Shown: positions 25,541 to 35,029, numbered from the stretch's first letter. The stretch: 64,000 bases of DNA from Nocardia rhamnosiphila NBRC 108938 (GCF_000720425.1 NZ_JOAJ01000003.1:372001-436000); one strand, 5' to 3'. Numbers and translations: made by a program. Notes: generated from the sequence alone by a model not told the origin.

Positions 25541-26641
25541 ATGCACAGTTACGGACGCGAACCCGGCGCGGACCCGTCGGGTACCGCGTGGGCCCGGCGC
25601 GCCCTCGCCCAGATCGGCCGGCTGGTGGTCCGGGTGGCCGTCAAGGCCTGGGACGACTCGATCTTCGCGAAATCCGCCGCCGCCGCCTTCTGGCAGACCC
25701 TGTCGCTGGTACCGCTGCTGTTCGGCCTGCTGGGCGGGCTGGGTTACGTCAGCGGCCTCTTCGGGCCGGACACCGTGGAGATTGTGGAATCGAAAGCACT
25801 GACCTTCAGTCGCGACCTGTTCAGTCAGAGTGTGGTCACCGATCTCATCGAGCCGACGATCCGGGATGTGCTCGGGCGCGGCCGGGCCGCGTTCGTCTCG
25901 GTGGGCTTCGTACTCTCGCTGTGGGCCGGGTCCTCGGCCATGGCAACCTTCGTCGACGCGATCGTGGAGGCGCACGGCCAGCAGGACGCCCGGAACCCGA
26001 TCTGGCAGCGCATCTTCGCCCTGCTCCTCTACGTCCAGTTCCTGATCGCGGCGATCTTCATCCTGCCGCTCGTCGCGCTGGGCCCGGTGCTCATCGGGCG
26101 GGTACTTCCGGATTCGTGGCTGGAGCCGGGCCTGCGCCTGATCGACATGTTCTACTACCCCGCGGTGGGGTTGCTGCTCATCGTCGGGCTGGCCACGCTG
26201 TACAAACTCGCGCTGCACAGTTCGCTGCCCTACCACCGGCTGTTCTGCGGGGCGTTGCTGGCGGCGGTGTTCTTCATGGCGGCCAGCGATATCCTGCGCC
26301 ACTACCTGGCCCTGGTGACCCGGACCGGGGTCACCTACGGTGCCCTGGCCACCCCCATCGCCTTCCTGCTGTTCACGTTCTTCCTGGGTTTCGCGGTGAT
26401 CCTCGGCGCGGAATTCAACGCGGCGGTCCAGGAGTTCTGGCCGGCCCGGGCCACCCGGATGGAACAGTTCAAGGCATGGCTGGCCAAACGCCGCAGCGAA
26501 GCGCAGGGTGACGTAGAGGCCGATCCGGCCGAACCGGGTGCACACCGGATCCCGCGCCGGGGCGGCGCGGGCCGCGGCGACGACAGCGGCCCAGGAGGCG
26601 GTTCCGCGGGCGGGACACCGGCTCCATTGGTCACCCGCTGA
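25541..26641 (+). CDS. YihY/BrkB-family inner-membrane protein
   Basis: Integral membrane protein of 366 residues with six hydrophobic helices between about 50 and 300. Family features are AKSAAAAFWQTLSLVPLLF at the first helix and RTGVTYGALATPIAFLLF near the last. A charged C-terminal tail of about 60 residues is rich in Gly/Arg and probably disordered. Position corresponds to Rv2707. The ATG at 25541 was preferred over an in-frame ATG 17 codons earlier. The family has been called ribonuclease BN or virulence factor BrkB, but these names are not reliable guides to function. Confidence 0.86.
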   Translation: MHSYGREPGADPSGTAWARRALAQIGRLVVRVAVKAWDDSIFAKSAAAAFWQTLSLVPLLFGLLGGLGYVSGLFGPDTVEIVESKALTFSRDLFSQSVVTDLIEPTIRDVLGRGRAAFVSVGFVLSLWAGSSAMATFVDAIVEAHGQQDARNPIWQRIFALLLYVQFLIAAIFILPLVALGPVLIGRVLPDSWLEPGLRLIDMFYYPAVGLLLIVGLATLYKLALHSSLPYHRLFCGALLAAVFFMAASDILRHYLALVTRTGVTYGALATPIAFLLFTFFLGFAVILGAEFNAAVQEFWPARATRMEQFKAWLAKRRSEAQGDVEADPAEPGAHRIPRRGGAGRGDDSGPGGGSAGGTPAPLVTR

Positions 26642-26950
26642 CCTACCGGCCGGGCACCCGCCGGTCGACCGAACCACGCCGGCGGACCGATGCCGGCTCC
26701 CCGATCCGGGCGGGACGGGTTGAGGTCCGGCGAGTAGCCGCGGCGATCGTCCCGGATGCCGCGACACGCCCCGTCCGGCAACCCTGCCGATGCGACCCCC
26801 ACGACCCACTGTGTGGCCGAGCCGTCCGCACCGCGCTTGCGGTGACCGCCTGCTGCGGCTCCGCGACGCGAGGGCACCGACCGGTCATGCCGAATGCAAC
26901 ACCGGACGGATCGGCGGCCGGTGGCTCGGCCGACGTCGAGCCGGGTGCGG
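26642..26950. other. intergenic region without recognisable gene
   Basis: About 310 bases between the convergent BrkB and DUF3039 genes. Open frames exist on both strands but give Arg-rich sequences with no family. A weak GC hairpin follows the BrkB stop. I see nothing else. Confidence 0.45.
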
Positions 26951-27196
26951 TCAGTCGCCCTTACGGAGGGTCTCGTAGACCTTCTTGCACTCGGGACAGA
27001 CCGGCGAACCGGGCTTCGGCGAGCGCGTCACCGGGAAGACTTCACCGCACAGCGCGACCACCATGGTGCCCATCACGGCACTCTCGGCGATCTTGTCCTT
27101 CTTCACGTAGTGGAAGAACTTGGGGGTGTCGTCATCGGTGGTCTCGTCGGTGGTCGTATCGGGGCGGACCAGAGTATCGGTACTCACGCCCTCCAT
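26951..27196 (-). CDS. DUF3039 small protein
   Basis: Protein of 81 residues with an acidic Thr/Asp-rich N-terminus and a conserved C-terminal block. KFFHYVKKDKIAESAVMG is followed by VALCGEVFPV and GSPVCPECKKVYETL, giving one Cys plus a CPEC pair, a probable zinc site. Matches DUF3039 (Rv2708c). An in-frame GTG at 27187 is an alternative start. Function unknown. Confidence 0.87.
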   Translation of the reverse strand: MEGVSTDTLVRPDTTTDETTDDDTPKFFHYVKKDKIAESAVMGTMVVALCGEVFPVTRSPKPGSPVCPECKKVYETLRKGD

Positions 27197-27472
27197 GATG
27201 CCGCATCACGGCACCCCGCTCTCGCGATCACCCCCGCGACCGGCCCGTACCGGCGTGTGGCGATGGCGCCCGCCCCGCCGGGGCGGGCGGTCGACGCGAC
27301 GGGGCGGCGCGAAAAGCGGCCGGTGCGGCCGGAGAAGACGCGTTCCCCCGGCCCACAGCCGCCGGCGATCCGGCACCTCTCGAAGGGGCCGGACCCGGCG
27401 GCGCGGCCGTCGTGCACGGTTACCGGTGGACGCGTTGTACACGGCGGCGGAGATAGTGCAAGACTCGAAGGT

Positions 27473-27913
27473 ATGCAGCAGCACGGCGAAGACTCCGAGC
27501 GCGGCTCGGAGCACCTCGACGCCGGTGCGAGCGGTCCCGGTGAGCCCCCCGGCACACCGCGGCCGGCCCGTCCCTCTCGTTCGCGCGGATACTTCCCCGG
27601 CGACGACGCCAGACACGCGGCGCTGATCACGAAGGCGGCCCCGTCCTTCGAGGAGCAGCACCGGGCCCGGGTTCGCCGGTATTCGATCATCATGGCGTTC
27701 CGGATCCCGGCGCTGATCCTTGCCGGGGTGGCCTACACGGTCTTCGGGAACGCCCTGATCTCGATCCTGATCATGGCGGCTTCGGTACCCCTCCCGTGGA
27801 TCGCGGTCCTCATCGCCAACGACCGGCCGCCGCGGGACAAGAACGAACCCAGCCGCTGGGACCGCCCGCGTCCCGCACTGGAGGAACGCCGGCACGACCA
27901 GATCGACGGCTAG
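27473..27913 (+). CDS. DUF3099 membrane protein
   Basis: Protein of 146 residues. A hydrophilic N-terminus (1-60) precedes two hydrophobic helices (IMAFRIPALILAGVAYTVFG and ALISILIMAASVPLPWIAVLIAND), then a charged tail. DUF3099 signature ITKAAPSFEEQHRARVRRY directly before the first helix. Corresponds to Rv2709. Divergent from DUF3039, with 276 bp between starts. Function unknown. Confidence 0.83.
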   Translation: MQQHGEDSERGSEHLDAGASGPGEPPGTPRPARPSRSRGYFPGDDARHAALITKAAPSFEEQHRARVRRYSIIMAFRIPALILAGVAYTVFGNALISILIMAASVPLPWIAVLIANDRPPRDKNEPSRWDRPRPALEERRHDQIDG

Positions 27914-28003
27914 ACCGCTCGCCATCGCCATCGCCGAGTCCGGCCACATCGCGACAGCGGTGCGGCCATCCGGCCGAGCCCGCGGAGGTGGCAGAGTACC
28001 GCT

Positions 28004-29527
28004 GTGCCCACCTACGGATCGACCGTCCGATCACCGCTGACCGCCCTGTGCCCGGCCCTGCGCACCGCGCTGACCAGGGTCGGATACGACGCCGACACCC
28101 TGCTCGAAACGCTGGGCGACGAAGCGCACAGCGCCCTGGGCCGCGGCGAACCGGTACCGGTGCGCCGGGCCGCGCGCGCCGCCGGTGAACTGGGCGCCCT
28201 CGTCCGCCTGCTCCTCCTCGGTGACGCACTGGACGAGCGCGAGGCCGCCGCGGCACTGGCTCCGGTGCGGATCGATGAGGCCGTGGCGGCCGGACTGCTG
28301 ACCCGCTCGGGCGGCGAGGTCCGCGCGGCGCTGGACCTGCGCCCGACCGATATCGGCGCGGGCAACCGCTGGATCCTGTCCGACCTCGACGATTCGATGC
28401 ACCGGCGCACCCTGACCGAGGATCATGTACTCGGCGTAGGCCATGCCTCGCTCTCGCTGCTGCGGGCCACCCCGACGGCACCGGTCGGCTCGGTGCTGGA
28501 TCTGGGCACCGGCTGCGGTATCCAGGCCGTGCACGCCGCGTCCTACGCCCGGTCGGTCACCGCTACGGATGTGAATCCGCGCGCGCTGTGGCTGGCCGAG
28601 GCCACCGCGGCGCTCAACGAGCTGGATATCGACCTGGTGCCCGGGTCGTGGTTCGAACCCGTCGCCGGGCGCCGGTTCGATCAGGTGGTGGCCAATCCAC
28701 CCTTCGTGGTCGGGCCGGGCCGGGTCGAGCACACCTACCGTGATTCCGGGCTCGCCCTCGACGGCGCCAGTGAATTGGTGATCTCGGGTGTCCCCGACCT
28801 GCTGACCCCCGGCGGAACCGCCGCGGTGCTGGCCGCCTGGGTGCACACCGAGGACCAGGACTGGCGGCAGCGCGTCTCGAGCTGGTTGCCCGCGCACGGT
28901 ATCGACGCGTGGGTCGTCCAGCGTGATGTCGCCGACCTCGCGCTGTACGTGGGCACCTGGCTGCGCGACGCCGGCCTCGATCCGCGCACCCCCGCGGCCC
29001 AGCAGCGGGCCGAGGAATGGCTGACCGCGCTGCACCAGGCCGAGGTGACCGGTATCGGTTTCGGTTTCGCCTACCTGCGCGCGGTGGACGCGCCGACCGA
29101 ACTGCTGGCCGAGGACCTCGCCCACGGCTTCGACGATCCGCTCGGCGCGGAAGCGCTGGCCTACTTCCACCGATCCGCCTGGTTGCGCGATATCGCCGGT
29201 GATCCGGACCGGGCCCGGCGCTCGCGCTACCGGGTCGACCCGGCGACCGCCCTCGAACGGGTTGCGCTGCCGGGTGCGCAGGGCTGGGAGCAGCAGGTGA
29301 TGCGCCTGCACCGGGGCGACGGGCCGCGGTGGCAGCACGAAGTGGACGAGACGACGGTCTCCCTGCTGGCGGGAATGCGGCCCGACGGCCTGCCGTTGTA
29401 TGAACTGATCGAACTGCTGGCACTGTCACAGGGAGCGGAGGAGGTCTCCCCCGAGTTCGCGGATGCCGCCCTCGGAGTGGTCACCGGTTTGGTGAGGCAC
29501 GGGTTGATCCACCCGGTACCGCACTAG
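28004..29527 (+). CDS. class I SAM-dependent methyltransferase with NPPF motif
   Basis: Protein of 507 residues. The N-terminal 140 residues form a helical domain conserved in actinobacteria (DUF7059-like). The methyltransferase core follows: SAM motif I VLDLGTGCGIQAVHAA, motif II VTATDVNPRA, and catalytic motif IV VVANPPFVVGP, used by enzymes methylating amide or exocyclic nitrogens (HemK/PrmC, RlmG, DNA N6-adenine). A C-terminal region of about 190 residues ends in a winged-helix-like part (TTVSLLAGMRPDGLPLYELIELL). Target not predictable; rRNA guanine-N2 or protein glutamine are likelier than DNA. Lies directly upstream of sigB. Confidence 0.85.
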   Translation: MPTYGSTVRSPLTALCPALRTALTRVGYDADTLLETLGDEAHSALGRGEPVPVRRAARAAGELGALVRLLLLGDALDEREAAAALAPVRIDEAVAAGLLTRSGGEVRAALDLRPTDIGAGNRWILSDLDDSMHRRTLTEDHVLGVGHASLSLLRATPTAPVGSVLDLGTGCGIQAVHAASYARSVTATDVNPRALWLAEATAALNELDIDLVPGSWFEPVAGRRFDQVVANPPFVVGPGRVEHTYRDSGLALDGASELVISGVPDLLTPGGTAAVLAAWVHTEDQDWRQRVSSWLPAHGIDAWVVQRDVADLALYVGTWLRDAGLDPRTPAAQQRAEEWLTALHQAEVTGIGFGFAYLRAVDAPTELLAEDLAHGFDDPLGAEALAYFHRSAWLRDIAGDPDRARRSRYRVDPATALERVALPGAQGWEQQVMRLHRGDGPRWQHEVDETTVSLLAGMRPDGLPLYELIELLALSQGAEEVSPEFADAALGVVTGLVRHGLIHPVPH

Positions 29528-29573
29528 GGGTACGCCCCCACCGCGTGTTCCGCCACCTGCCGAGGGGCTCTCG

Positions 29574-29594
29574 TTCTCAGGAACTTCTCAGAAC
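29574..29594 (+). repeat. tandem direct repeat upstream of sigB promoter
   Basis: TTCTCAGGAAC (29574-29584) is followed at once by TTCTCAGAAC (29585-29594). The pair ends about 50 nt upstream of the ECF -35 element, a suitable place for an activator site. Confidence 0.5.
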
Positions 29595-29642
29595 GTCACA
29601 GTGAAAACCGCAGTTCAGAGCGGTTTATCCGTGCCCGGCGAG

Positions 29643-29668
29643 GGAACTTTCCCTATGTCGGGTCCGTT
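29643..29668 (+). promoter_or_regulatory. ECF (SigE/SigH-type) promoter of sigB
   Basis: GGAAC at 29643-29647 and CGTT at 29665-29668 are separated by 17 nt, matching the promoter class used by mycobacterial SigE and SigH. It is about 36 nt upstream of the sigB ATG. M. tuberculosis sigB is transcribed from the same class of promoter. Confidence 0.75.
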
Positions 29669-29703
29669 GTTCGGAGTGAGACACCACCGACAGGAGGCAA
29701 GTC

Positions 29704-30672
29704 ATGACAAGCCCCGCCACCACTCGTGTGCGCCCCAGTGATACGGACCTCGACGCTTCGAGCCCCGCCGCCGACCTGGTACGCGTGTACCTGAACGGAA
29801 TCGGCCGGACCGCCCTGCTCACAGCTGCCGACGAGGTCGAACTGGCCAAGCGCATCGAGGCGGGTCTCTACGCCCAGCACCTACTGGAGACCGGCAAGCG
29901 GTTGTCGGCGACCCGCAAGCGTGATCTGGCCATTGTCGTCCGGGAGGGCCAGGCCGCGCGTTCGCACCTGCTGGAAGCCAACCTGCGCCTGGTCGTCTCG
30001 CTCGCCAAGCGGTACACGGGCCGCGGGATGCCGCTGCTGGACCTCATCCAGGAGGGCAACCTGGGCCTGATCCGCGCGATGGAAAAGTTCGACTACGCGA
30101 AGGGCTTCAAATTCTCGACCTACGCCACCTGGTGGATCCGGCAGGCGATCACCAGAGGTATGGCCGATCAGAGTCGTACCATCCGGCTCCCGGTCCATCT
30201 GGTCGAACAGGTCAACAAGCTCGCCCGGATCAAGCGTGAACTACATCAGCAGCTCGGCCGGGAGGCCACCGACGAGGAACTCGCGTCCGAGTCGGGAATC
30301 GCGGTGGAGAAGATCGCCGATCTGCTCGACCACAGCCGCGATCCGGTGAGCCTGGACATGCCGGTGGGTAACGACGAGGAAGCCCCGCTGGGCGATTTCA
30401 TCGAGGACTCCGAAGCCACCTCGGCCGAGAGCGCCGTGATCGCCGGCCTGTTACACCACGACGTGCGCAGCGTCCTCAACACGCTCGACGAACGTGAACA
30501 GCAGGTGATCCGTCTCCGGTTCGGTCTGGACGACGGCCAGCCGCGCACTCTGGATCAGATCGGCAAGCTGTTCGGCCTGTCCCGGGAGCGTGTCCGGCAG
30601 ATCGAGCGCGAGGTCATGTCCAAACTGCGTAAGGGCGAGCGGGCGGACCGGTTGCGCGCCTACGCGAGCTGA
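29704..30672 (+). CDS. sigB: principal-like stress sigma factor SigB
   Basis: Group 2 sigma-70 factor of 322 residues. Compared with SigA it lacks the long N-terminal repeat region. Regions 1.2 ([16 protein letters not shown]), 2 ([20 protein letters not shown]), 3 and 4 ([43 protein letters not shown]) are all intact. A strong SD (AGGAGG) is 6 nt before the ATG. Transcription is predicted from an ECF promoter, which makes it the output of an envelope- or oxidative-stress sigma cascade. Equivalent to Rv2710. A 10-bp hairpin follows. Confidence 0.97.
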   Translation: MTSPATTRVRPSDTDLDASSPAADLVRVYLNGIGRTALLTAADEVELAKRIEAGLYAQHLLETGKRLSATRKRDLAIVVREGQAARSHLLEANLRLVVSLAKRYTGRGMPLLDLIQEGNLGLIRAMEKFDYAKGFKFSTYATWWIRQAITRGMADQSRTIRLPVHLVEQVNKLARIKRELHQQLGREATDEELASESGIAVEKIADLLDHSRDPVSLDMPVGNDEEAPLGDFIEDSEATSAESAVIAGLLHHDVRSVLNTLDEREQQVIRLRFGLDDGQPRTLDQIGKLFGLSRERVRQIEREVMSKLRKGERADRLRAYAS

Positions 30673-30695
30673 TAGCAACACCTCCCCATAAAACG

Positions 30696-30721
30696 GTGAC
30701 CGGCCGGTTTCGGCCGGTCAC
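30696..30721. terminator. terminator after sigB
   Basis: Arms 30696-30705 (GTGACCGGCC) and 30712-30721 pair perfectly around a 6-nt loop, 24 nt after the sigB stop, facing the converging acetyltransferase gene. Confidence 0.7.
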
Positions 30722-30888
30722 GCTGTATCGATTTCCAGGCCCGCACCGCCCCTTTTCCGGCCGGATGACGCTTCGCCGGGCCCCGGCGCCTACGCCCGCC
30801 GACCGATTCGTCGCTCTCGGCGGCCGTCACGGCCGCCGGGCCCGCGGGGAGATGGCCCCGGATGATCCGGCGAATCGTGGCCCGATTC

Positions 30889-33588
30889 CTATCCCAATCG
30901 CCGTGGTCCGGTGTCGAAGCGGCTCGGCTGCGGGCCGATCCGGGCGCGGGCATAGAGGATCGCCGCCGATTCCGGGGCGGCCAGCACCGGCTCGAAGGAC
31001 AGTTCCCGCATCTCGGGGAGATCGTCGAACATCGCCGAGATACGCCGGGTGAGTGCGATGAGAGCCGCTTTGTCCACGCGGGGACTGGCCGGGGTTCCGT
31101 TCAGCAGCGGGGCAGCGCGCGGCGCGTCGATCAGCGCGGCGGCCTCCTGCGCCGACAGGGGCAGCGCTCGATAGGCCCGATCACCGAGAAGTTCGATTAT
31201 CGGCCCGGACAGCCCGAATTCGATGACCGAACCGAACGCCGGGTCGTCCTGCACCTTCAGGACACAGCCGACTCCCTTGGGCGCCATGCGCTGAATGTGC
31301 AGGAGCGGATCCCCGCACAGCTCGACCAGATCGCGATAGGCCTGGCGGACCGCGTCCGGGCGCCACAGGTCCAGCCGCACCCAGCTCATATCGGGGCGGC
31401 GGCGCCAACTCTCGTTGGTGGCCTTCGCCGCCACCGGATAGCCCAGTTCCTCGGCTGCCGCCACGGCTGCCTCGGCGTCGCGGACCGCACGGAACTCCAC
31501 CACGGAGATGCCGTAGCAGTCGAGCAGGAGAACGGTCTCGTCGTCGGTGAGCCACCGCCCGGCCGGATCGGTCGTCCACTGCTCCATCAGCCGCACGGCC
31601 CGCTCGCTGTCGATACCGGCCGGTCGTCCGTTCTCGTCGCCGGTGTGGACGGTATCGGAGGCCGGGGAGGCGGGCAGATCGCGCCAGCGCGCGTAGCGAT
31701 GCACTCTGGCCAGTGCGCGGACCGCGCGCGCCGGATCGGGGAAGGACGGAATGGATCCGCGGATCGCGGCCGCGCCGGGACCACGGACGGCCAGCAGATT
31801 CGGGATACCGTCTCCGCTGGCAAAGGTGGTGAGCACCGGTTTGGTCGCGGGCACCGAGGCCACCGCCGCCCGGATCGCCTCGGCATATCCGGTCTGCGGC
31901 AGCGGAATCGGCGGCGCGAAGATCACGATCACCGCATCGGTGTTCTCGGCTTCGAGTGCCGCGGCGACAGCGATCCGGAAGTCCTCGGGTGTGGCCTGCG
32001 GACCGAGGTCCACCGGTTCGACCACGGTGAGCCCCTCACTGCGCGCCGCGTCGGAGGTCAGCCAGTTGAGTGCGGTGCTGTTGCCCACAACGGCCGGCCG
32101 CGGCCCACGGGGCAACGGCTGATAGCCCAGCAGGGCTGCGCAGTCGAACATCTCGGAGATCGAATCCGCCTGCACTACACCGGATTGCGCGAAGAGATCG
32201 CGCACGATGGACCGGTCCAGTCCGCCGTCCGACATCCCGCGCGCGGCCAGTCGGCTGGGACTGACCGCGACGATCGGCTTGTTGCGGGCCACCCGGCGCG
32301 CGATGCGGGAGAATTTGCGCGGATTACCGAAACTCTCCAGGTACAGCAGGATCACATCCGTGTCGGCATCGGTATCCCAGTACTGCAGCAGATCGTTACC
32401 GGAGACATCGGCACGGTTACCGGCGGAGACAAAGGTGGACAACCCCAGATTGCGGGTGGCGGCCTCGGCGAGGATGGCCACCCCGAGCGGCCCCGACTGA
32501 CAGAAGAATCCGATCCGCCCGCGGCCCGGCAACAGGGTGGCGAGTGTGGCGTTGAGACCGACCGCCGGGTCGGTGTTCGCGATGCCCAGCGCGCTCGGCC
32601 CCACGACACGCATGCCGTGGCCTCGGGCGGCCGCGACCAGTTCGGCCTCCGCGCTGCGACCCTGCTCCCCCGTCTCGCCGAACCCCGCCGACAGCACCAG
32701 TAGGCCCTTGACCCCCTTGACCATACAGTCGTCGAGCACCGACCCGATGGCGGCCGCGGGGACCGCGACGACGGCCAGATCCACCTCGTCCGGGATATCG
32801 CGCACCGTCGGATACGCGTGGACACCGCGGACCGAACGCCGCTCCGGGTTCACCGGGTACACCGCCCCCTGGAACGTTCCGTCCAGCAGATTGGCCAGCA
32901 CCACACCACCGACGCGGGCGGTGCTCGGGGTCGCGCCGATCACCGCCACCGACCGCGGAGCCAGCAGATTGCCCACACTGCGTGCCTCCGAGGCCCGTTC
33001 CCGCGCGTCGCGCACCGAGCGCAACGCCTCGGTGGGGTCGATGGCGAATTCCAGATGCAGCACCGAGCCGTCACGACTGCGCTCCACCTGGTAGCCCGCC
33101 TCACGGAACACGGTGACCATCACCGTGTTCTCGGCCAGCACCTCGGCGACGAAGGTGTCGATCCGATTCTCCGCGGCCGCGCCGGCCAGATGTTCGAGCA
33201 GGATCGATCCGAGCCCGCGTCCCTGGTGCTCGTCGGCCACCACGAAGGCGACCTCCGCCGCGCGCGAGCCGGTCCGGTCCAGAATCTCGTAGCGCCCGAC
33301 GGCGATGATCGCGTCCCCCAGGACGACGACGAGTCCGACCCGGTCCCGGTAGTCGAGGTGGGTGGTGCGGTGCAGATCCTTCGGCGATATCCGCGGATAG
33401 GGCCCGAAATAACGCAGGTAGCGGCTGCGCTCGGACAGCGCGGTGTGGAATCGCTGCAGTTCGTCGGCGTCGCCCGGAGTGATCGGGCGCACCCGCACCA
33501 CACCGCCGTCGGAGGCCAGGACATCGGCCTGCCAGTGCAGCGGCGCCGGCGGCGGATCGTCGGGAACACGGTCGGTGGGGTCAGTCAC
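30889..33588 (-). CDS. GNAT / ADP-forming acyl-CoA synthetase-like lysine acetyltransferase (PatA-like)
   Basis: Protein of 899 residues. An N-terminal GNAT domain (about 25-190) has the acetyl-CoA loop DEHQGRGLGSILLEHLA. It is followed by an NDP-forming acyl-CoA synthetase module: a CoA-binding Rossmann domain (LLAPRSVAVIGATPSTARVGG), a ligase middle part (FFCQSGPLGVAI), and a C-terminal ATP-grasp domain (YPVAAKATNE, FGLSGPIIELLGDRAYRALPL). GNAT-first order is that of actinobacterial PatA; the synthetase half is thought to be a sensor rather than an enzyme. Known members acetylate acetyl-CoA synthetase and other proteins on lysine. GTG at 33588 has GGAGGA upstream and overlaps acuC by 8 bp. 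Confidence 0.9.
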   Translation of the reverse strand: MTDPTDRVPDDPPPAPLHWQADVLASDGGVVRVRPITPGDADELQRFHTALSERSRYLRYFGPYPRISPKDLHRTTHLDYRDRVGLVVVLGDAIIAVGRYEILDRTGSRAAEVAFVVADEHQGRGLGSILLEHLAGAAAENRIDTFVAEVLAENTVMVTVFREAGYQVERSRDGSVLHLEFAIDPTEALRSVRDARERASEARSVGNLLAPRSVAVIGATPSTARVGGVVLANLLDGTFQGAVYPVNPERRSVRGVHAYPTVRDIPDEVDLAVVAVPAAAIGSVLDDCMVKGVKGLLVLSAGFGETGEQGRSAEAELVAAARGHGMRVVGPSALGIANTDPAVGLNATLATLLPGRGRIGFFCQSGPLGVAILAEAATRNLGLSTFVSAGNRADVSGNDLLQYWDTDADTDVILLYLESFGNPRKFSRIARRVARNKPIVAVSPSRLAARGMSDGGLDRSIVRDLFAQSGVVQADSISEMFDCAALLGYQPLPRGPRPAVVGNSTALNWLTSDAARSEGLTVVEPVDLGPQATPEDFRIAVAAALEAENTDAVIVIFAPPIPLPQTGYAEAIRAAVASVPATKPVLTTFASGDGIPNLLAVRGPGAAAIRGSIPSFPDPARAVRALARVHRYARWRDLPASPASDTVHTGDENGRPAGIDSERAVRLMEQWTTDPAGRWLTDDETVLLLDCYGISVVEFRAVRDAEAAVAAAEELGYPVAAKATNESWRRRPDMSWVRLDLWRPDAVRQAYRDLVELCGDPLLHIQRMAPKGVGCVLKVQDDPAFGSVIEFGLSGPIIELLGDRAYRALPLSAQEAAALIDAPRAAPLLNGTPASPRVDKAALIALTRRISAMFDDLPEMRELSFEPVLAAPESAAILYARARIGPQPSRFDTGPRRLG

Positions 33589-34846
33589 GCGGATCCTCCG
33601 GGTCGAGGCCGAGCGGGCCGAAGCACGCTCGGCGGGTGGCGAGAACGGCCGTATCGACGGCGCGCTGGGCGCGGTCGAACCGGGCGTCCCCGGTGTCGGC
33701 GGTCCCCCCGGGGCCGTCCCAGCGCCGGAACGCGATATCCACACCGTCGCCCATGGTGCGGGGCGGTGATACCCGCGGCCTGTCGGTGTGCACGAGATCG
33801 ATCCAATCCTGCGGTATCGCGGTCGCCGGGTCCACCGGGCGATCGAGCGCGATACCCAGGAGATGGGTCCAGGCCCGGGGCACCACCCGCACCAGGCCGT
33901 ACCCACCGCCACCGACCGCCAACCACCGCCCCTCGGCATATCGGTCGGCCAGCTCCCGCATCGCCAGGAAGGCCGCCCGCTGCCCCTCGATACCCAACTC
34001 CAGCTCCGCGAGCGGATCCTCGCGGTGGGTGTCCACCCCGCACTGGCTGACCACCAGCTGGGGCCGGAAGGCCGCCACCGCGCCGGGTACCACCGCGTGG
34101 AAGGCGCGCAACCATTGCGGATCGCGGGTACCCGGCAGCAGCGGGAGATTGATCACGGTGCCGTCTCCGGGGCCGCTACCGGTCTCGTCCGGCCAGCCGG
34201 TGTTCGGCCACAGGGTGGCGGGATGCTGGTGGATCGACACGGTGAGCACCCGCGGGTCCCGATAGAACGCCTGCTGCACCCCGTCGCCGTGATGGACATC
34301 CACATCGAGGTAGGCGATCCGGTCGAAACCGTGGTCGAGCAGCCAGGAGATGGCCACCGCCGCGTCGTTGTACACACAGAAACCGGCGGCCCGCCCGGGC
34401 ATGGCGTGGTGCATACCGCCGCCGATACTCACCGCCCGCCGGGTGGCACCCGTGGCGATGGCACGCGCCGCGGCCAGAGTGCCACCGACGATCACCGACG
34501 CGGCCTCGTGCATCCGGGGGAACACCGGATTATCGCTGGACCCGAGCCCGTACGGCGGATCGACCGGAAGGTCGCCCACCGTCTCACGCGGTACCGCCGA
34601 GCGCACTGCCTCGATGTAGTCGCCGGTGTGTATCCGGAGCAACTCCTCGCGACCGGCCGCGCCGGGCTCCAGGAGTTCGATCCCGTCGAGTATTCCGAGC
34701 GAGCGCGCCAGCGCCATCGTGTACTGCAGACGGACCGGTTTCATCGGATGCTCGGGGGTCCACGAGTAGTCCAGGAAACGGTCGGTCCACACAACGGTCC
34801 CCGGTTCCCCGGAGCCGGGGTTCACGTCCGGCGGTGCAGTGGCCAT
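33581..34846 (-). CDS. acuC: histone-deacetylase-family acetoin utilisation protein AcuC
   Basis: Zinc-dependent lysine deacetylase of 421 residues. Signature residues are His146-His147 in GGGMHHAMPG, the zinc ligands Asp183 and His185 in YLDVDVHHGDGV, Asp272 in QCGVDTHREDPL, and the GGGGY turn. In Bacillus, AcuC reverses acetylation of acetyl-CoA synthetase by AcuA; here its stop overlaps the start of the acetyltransferase gene by 8 bp, so writer and eraser are made together. TACGGT (34854-34859 on the minus strand) ends 7 nt before the ATG, so the message is probably leaderless. Divergent from ideR. Confidence 0.93.
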   Translation of the reverse strand: MATAPPDVNPGSGEPGTVVWTDRFLDYSWTPEHPMKPVRLQYTMALARSLGILDGIELLEPGAAGREELLRIHTGDYIEAVRSAVPRETVGDLPVDPPYGLGSSDNPVFPRMHEAASVIVGGTLAAARAIATGATRRAVSIGGGMHHAMPGRAAGFCVYNDAAVAISWLLDHGFDRIAYLDVDVHHGDGVQQAFYRDPRVLTVSIHQHPATLWPNTGWPDETGSGPGDGTVINLPLLPGTRDPQWLRAFHAVVPGAVAAFRPQLVVSQCGVDTHREDPLAELELGIEGQRAAFLAMRELADRYAEGRWLAVGGGGYGLVRVVPRAWTHLLGIALDRPVDPATAIPQDWIDLVHTDRPRVSPPRTMGDGVDIAFRRWDGPGGTADTGDARFDRAQRAVDTAVLATRRACFGPLGLDPEDPRD

Positions 34847-34853
34847 GATCGCA

Positions 34854-34859
34854 ACCGTA
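34854..34859 (-). promoter_or_regulatory. -10 element of leaderless acuC operon
   Basis: TACGGT on the minus strand ends 7 nt before the ATG at 34846. It drives acuC and the overlapping acetyltransferase gene. Confidence 0.5.
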
Positions 34860-34902
34860 TCGGGAAGGGTGAAACCCCATCGCACGTTGTCATGCAGTAG
34901 AA

Positions 34903-34912
34903 ATACATGTAT
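34903..34912. promoter_or_regulatory. ATACATGTAT palindrome between acuC and ideR
   Basis: A perfect 10-bp palindrome in the AT-rich middle of the divergent acuC-ideR gap, about 55 bp from the acuC start and 118 bp from ideR. It does not resemble an iron box. It may bind a regulator of either gene. Confidence 0.3.
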
Positions 34913-35029
34913 GCGCGACTGCGGCGTCGGGCCGCGCGCCGAATGTATTCCCATCGCGTCAGGCGACCCGTTCGTTTCGACCGGGGTCGCTGGTGCGCAG
35001 GTAGAATTCGTGCCGACGAAGGGGCAACA

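Noticed and set aside
25367..26809. 5' extension of the SF2 helicase frame (to 1065 aa)
   Set aside because: It is antisense to the BrkB membrane-protein gene and does not resemble a domain.
34847..35029. Iron box (IdeR site) in the acuC-ideR gap
   Set aside because: No TTAGGTTAGSCTAACCTAA-like sequence is present; the ATACATGTAT palindrome does not fit it.
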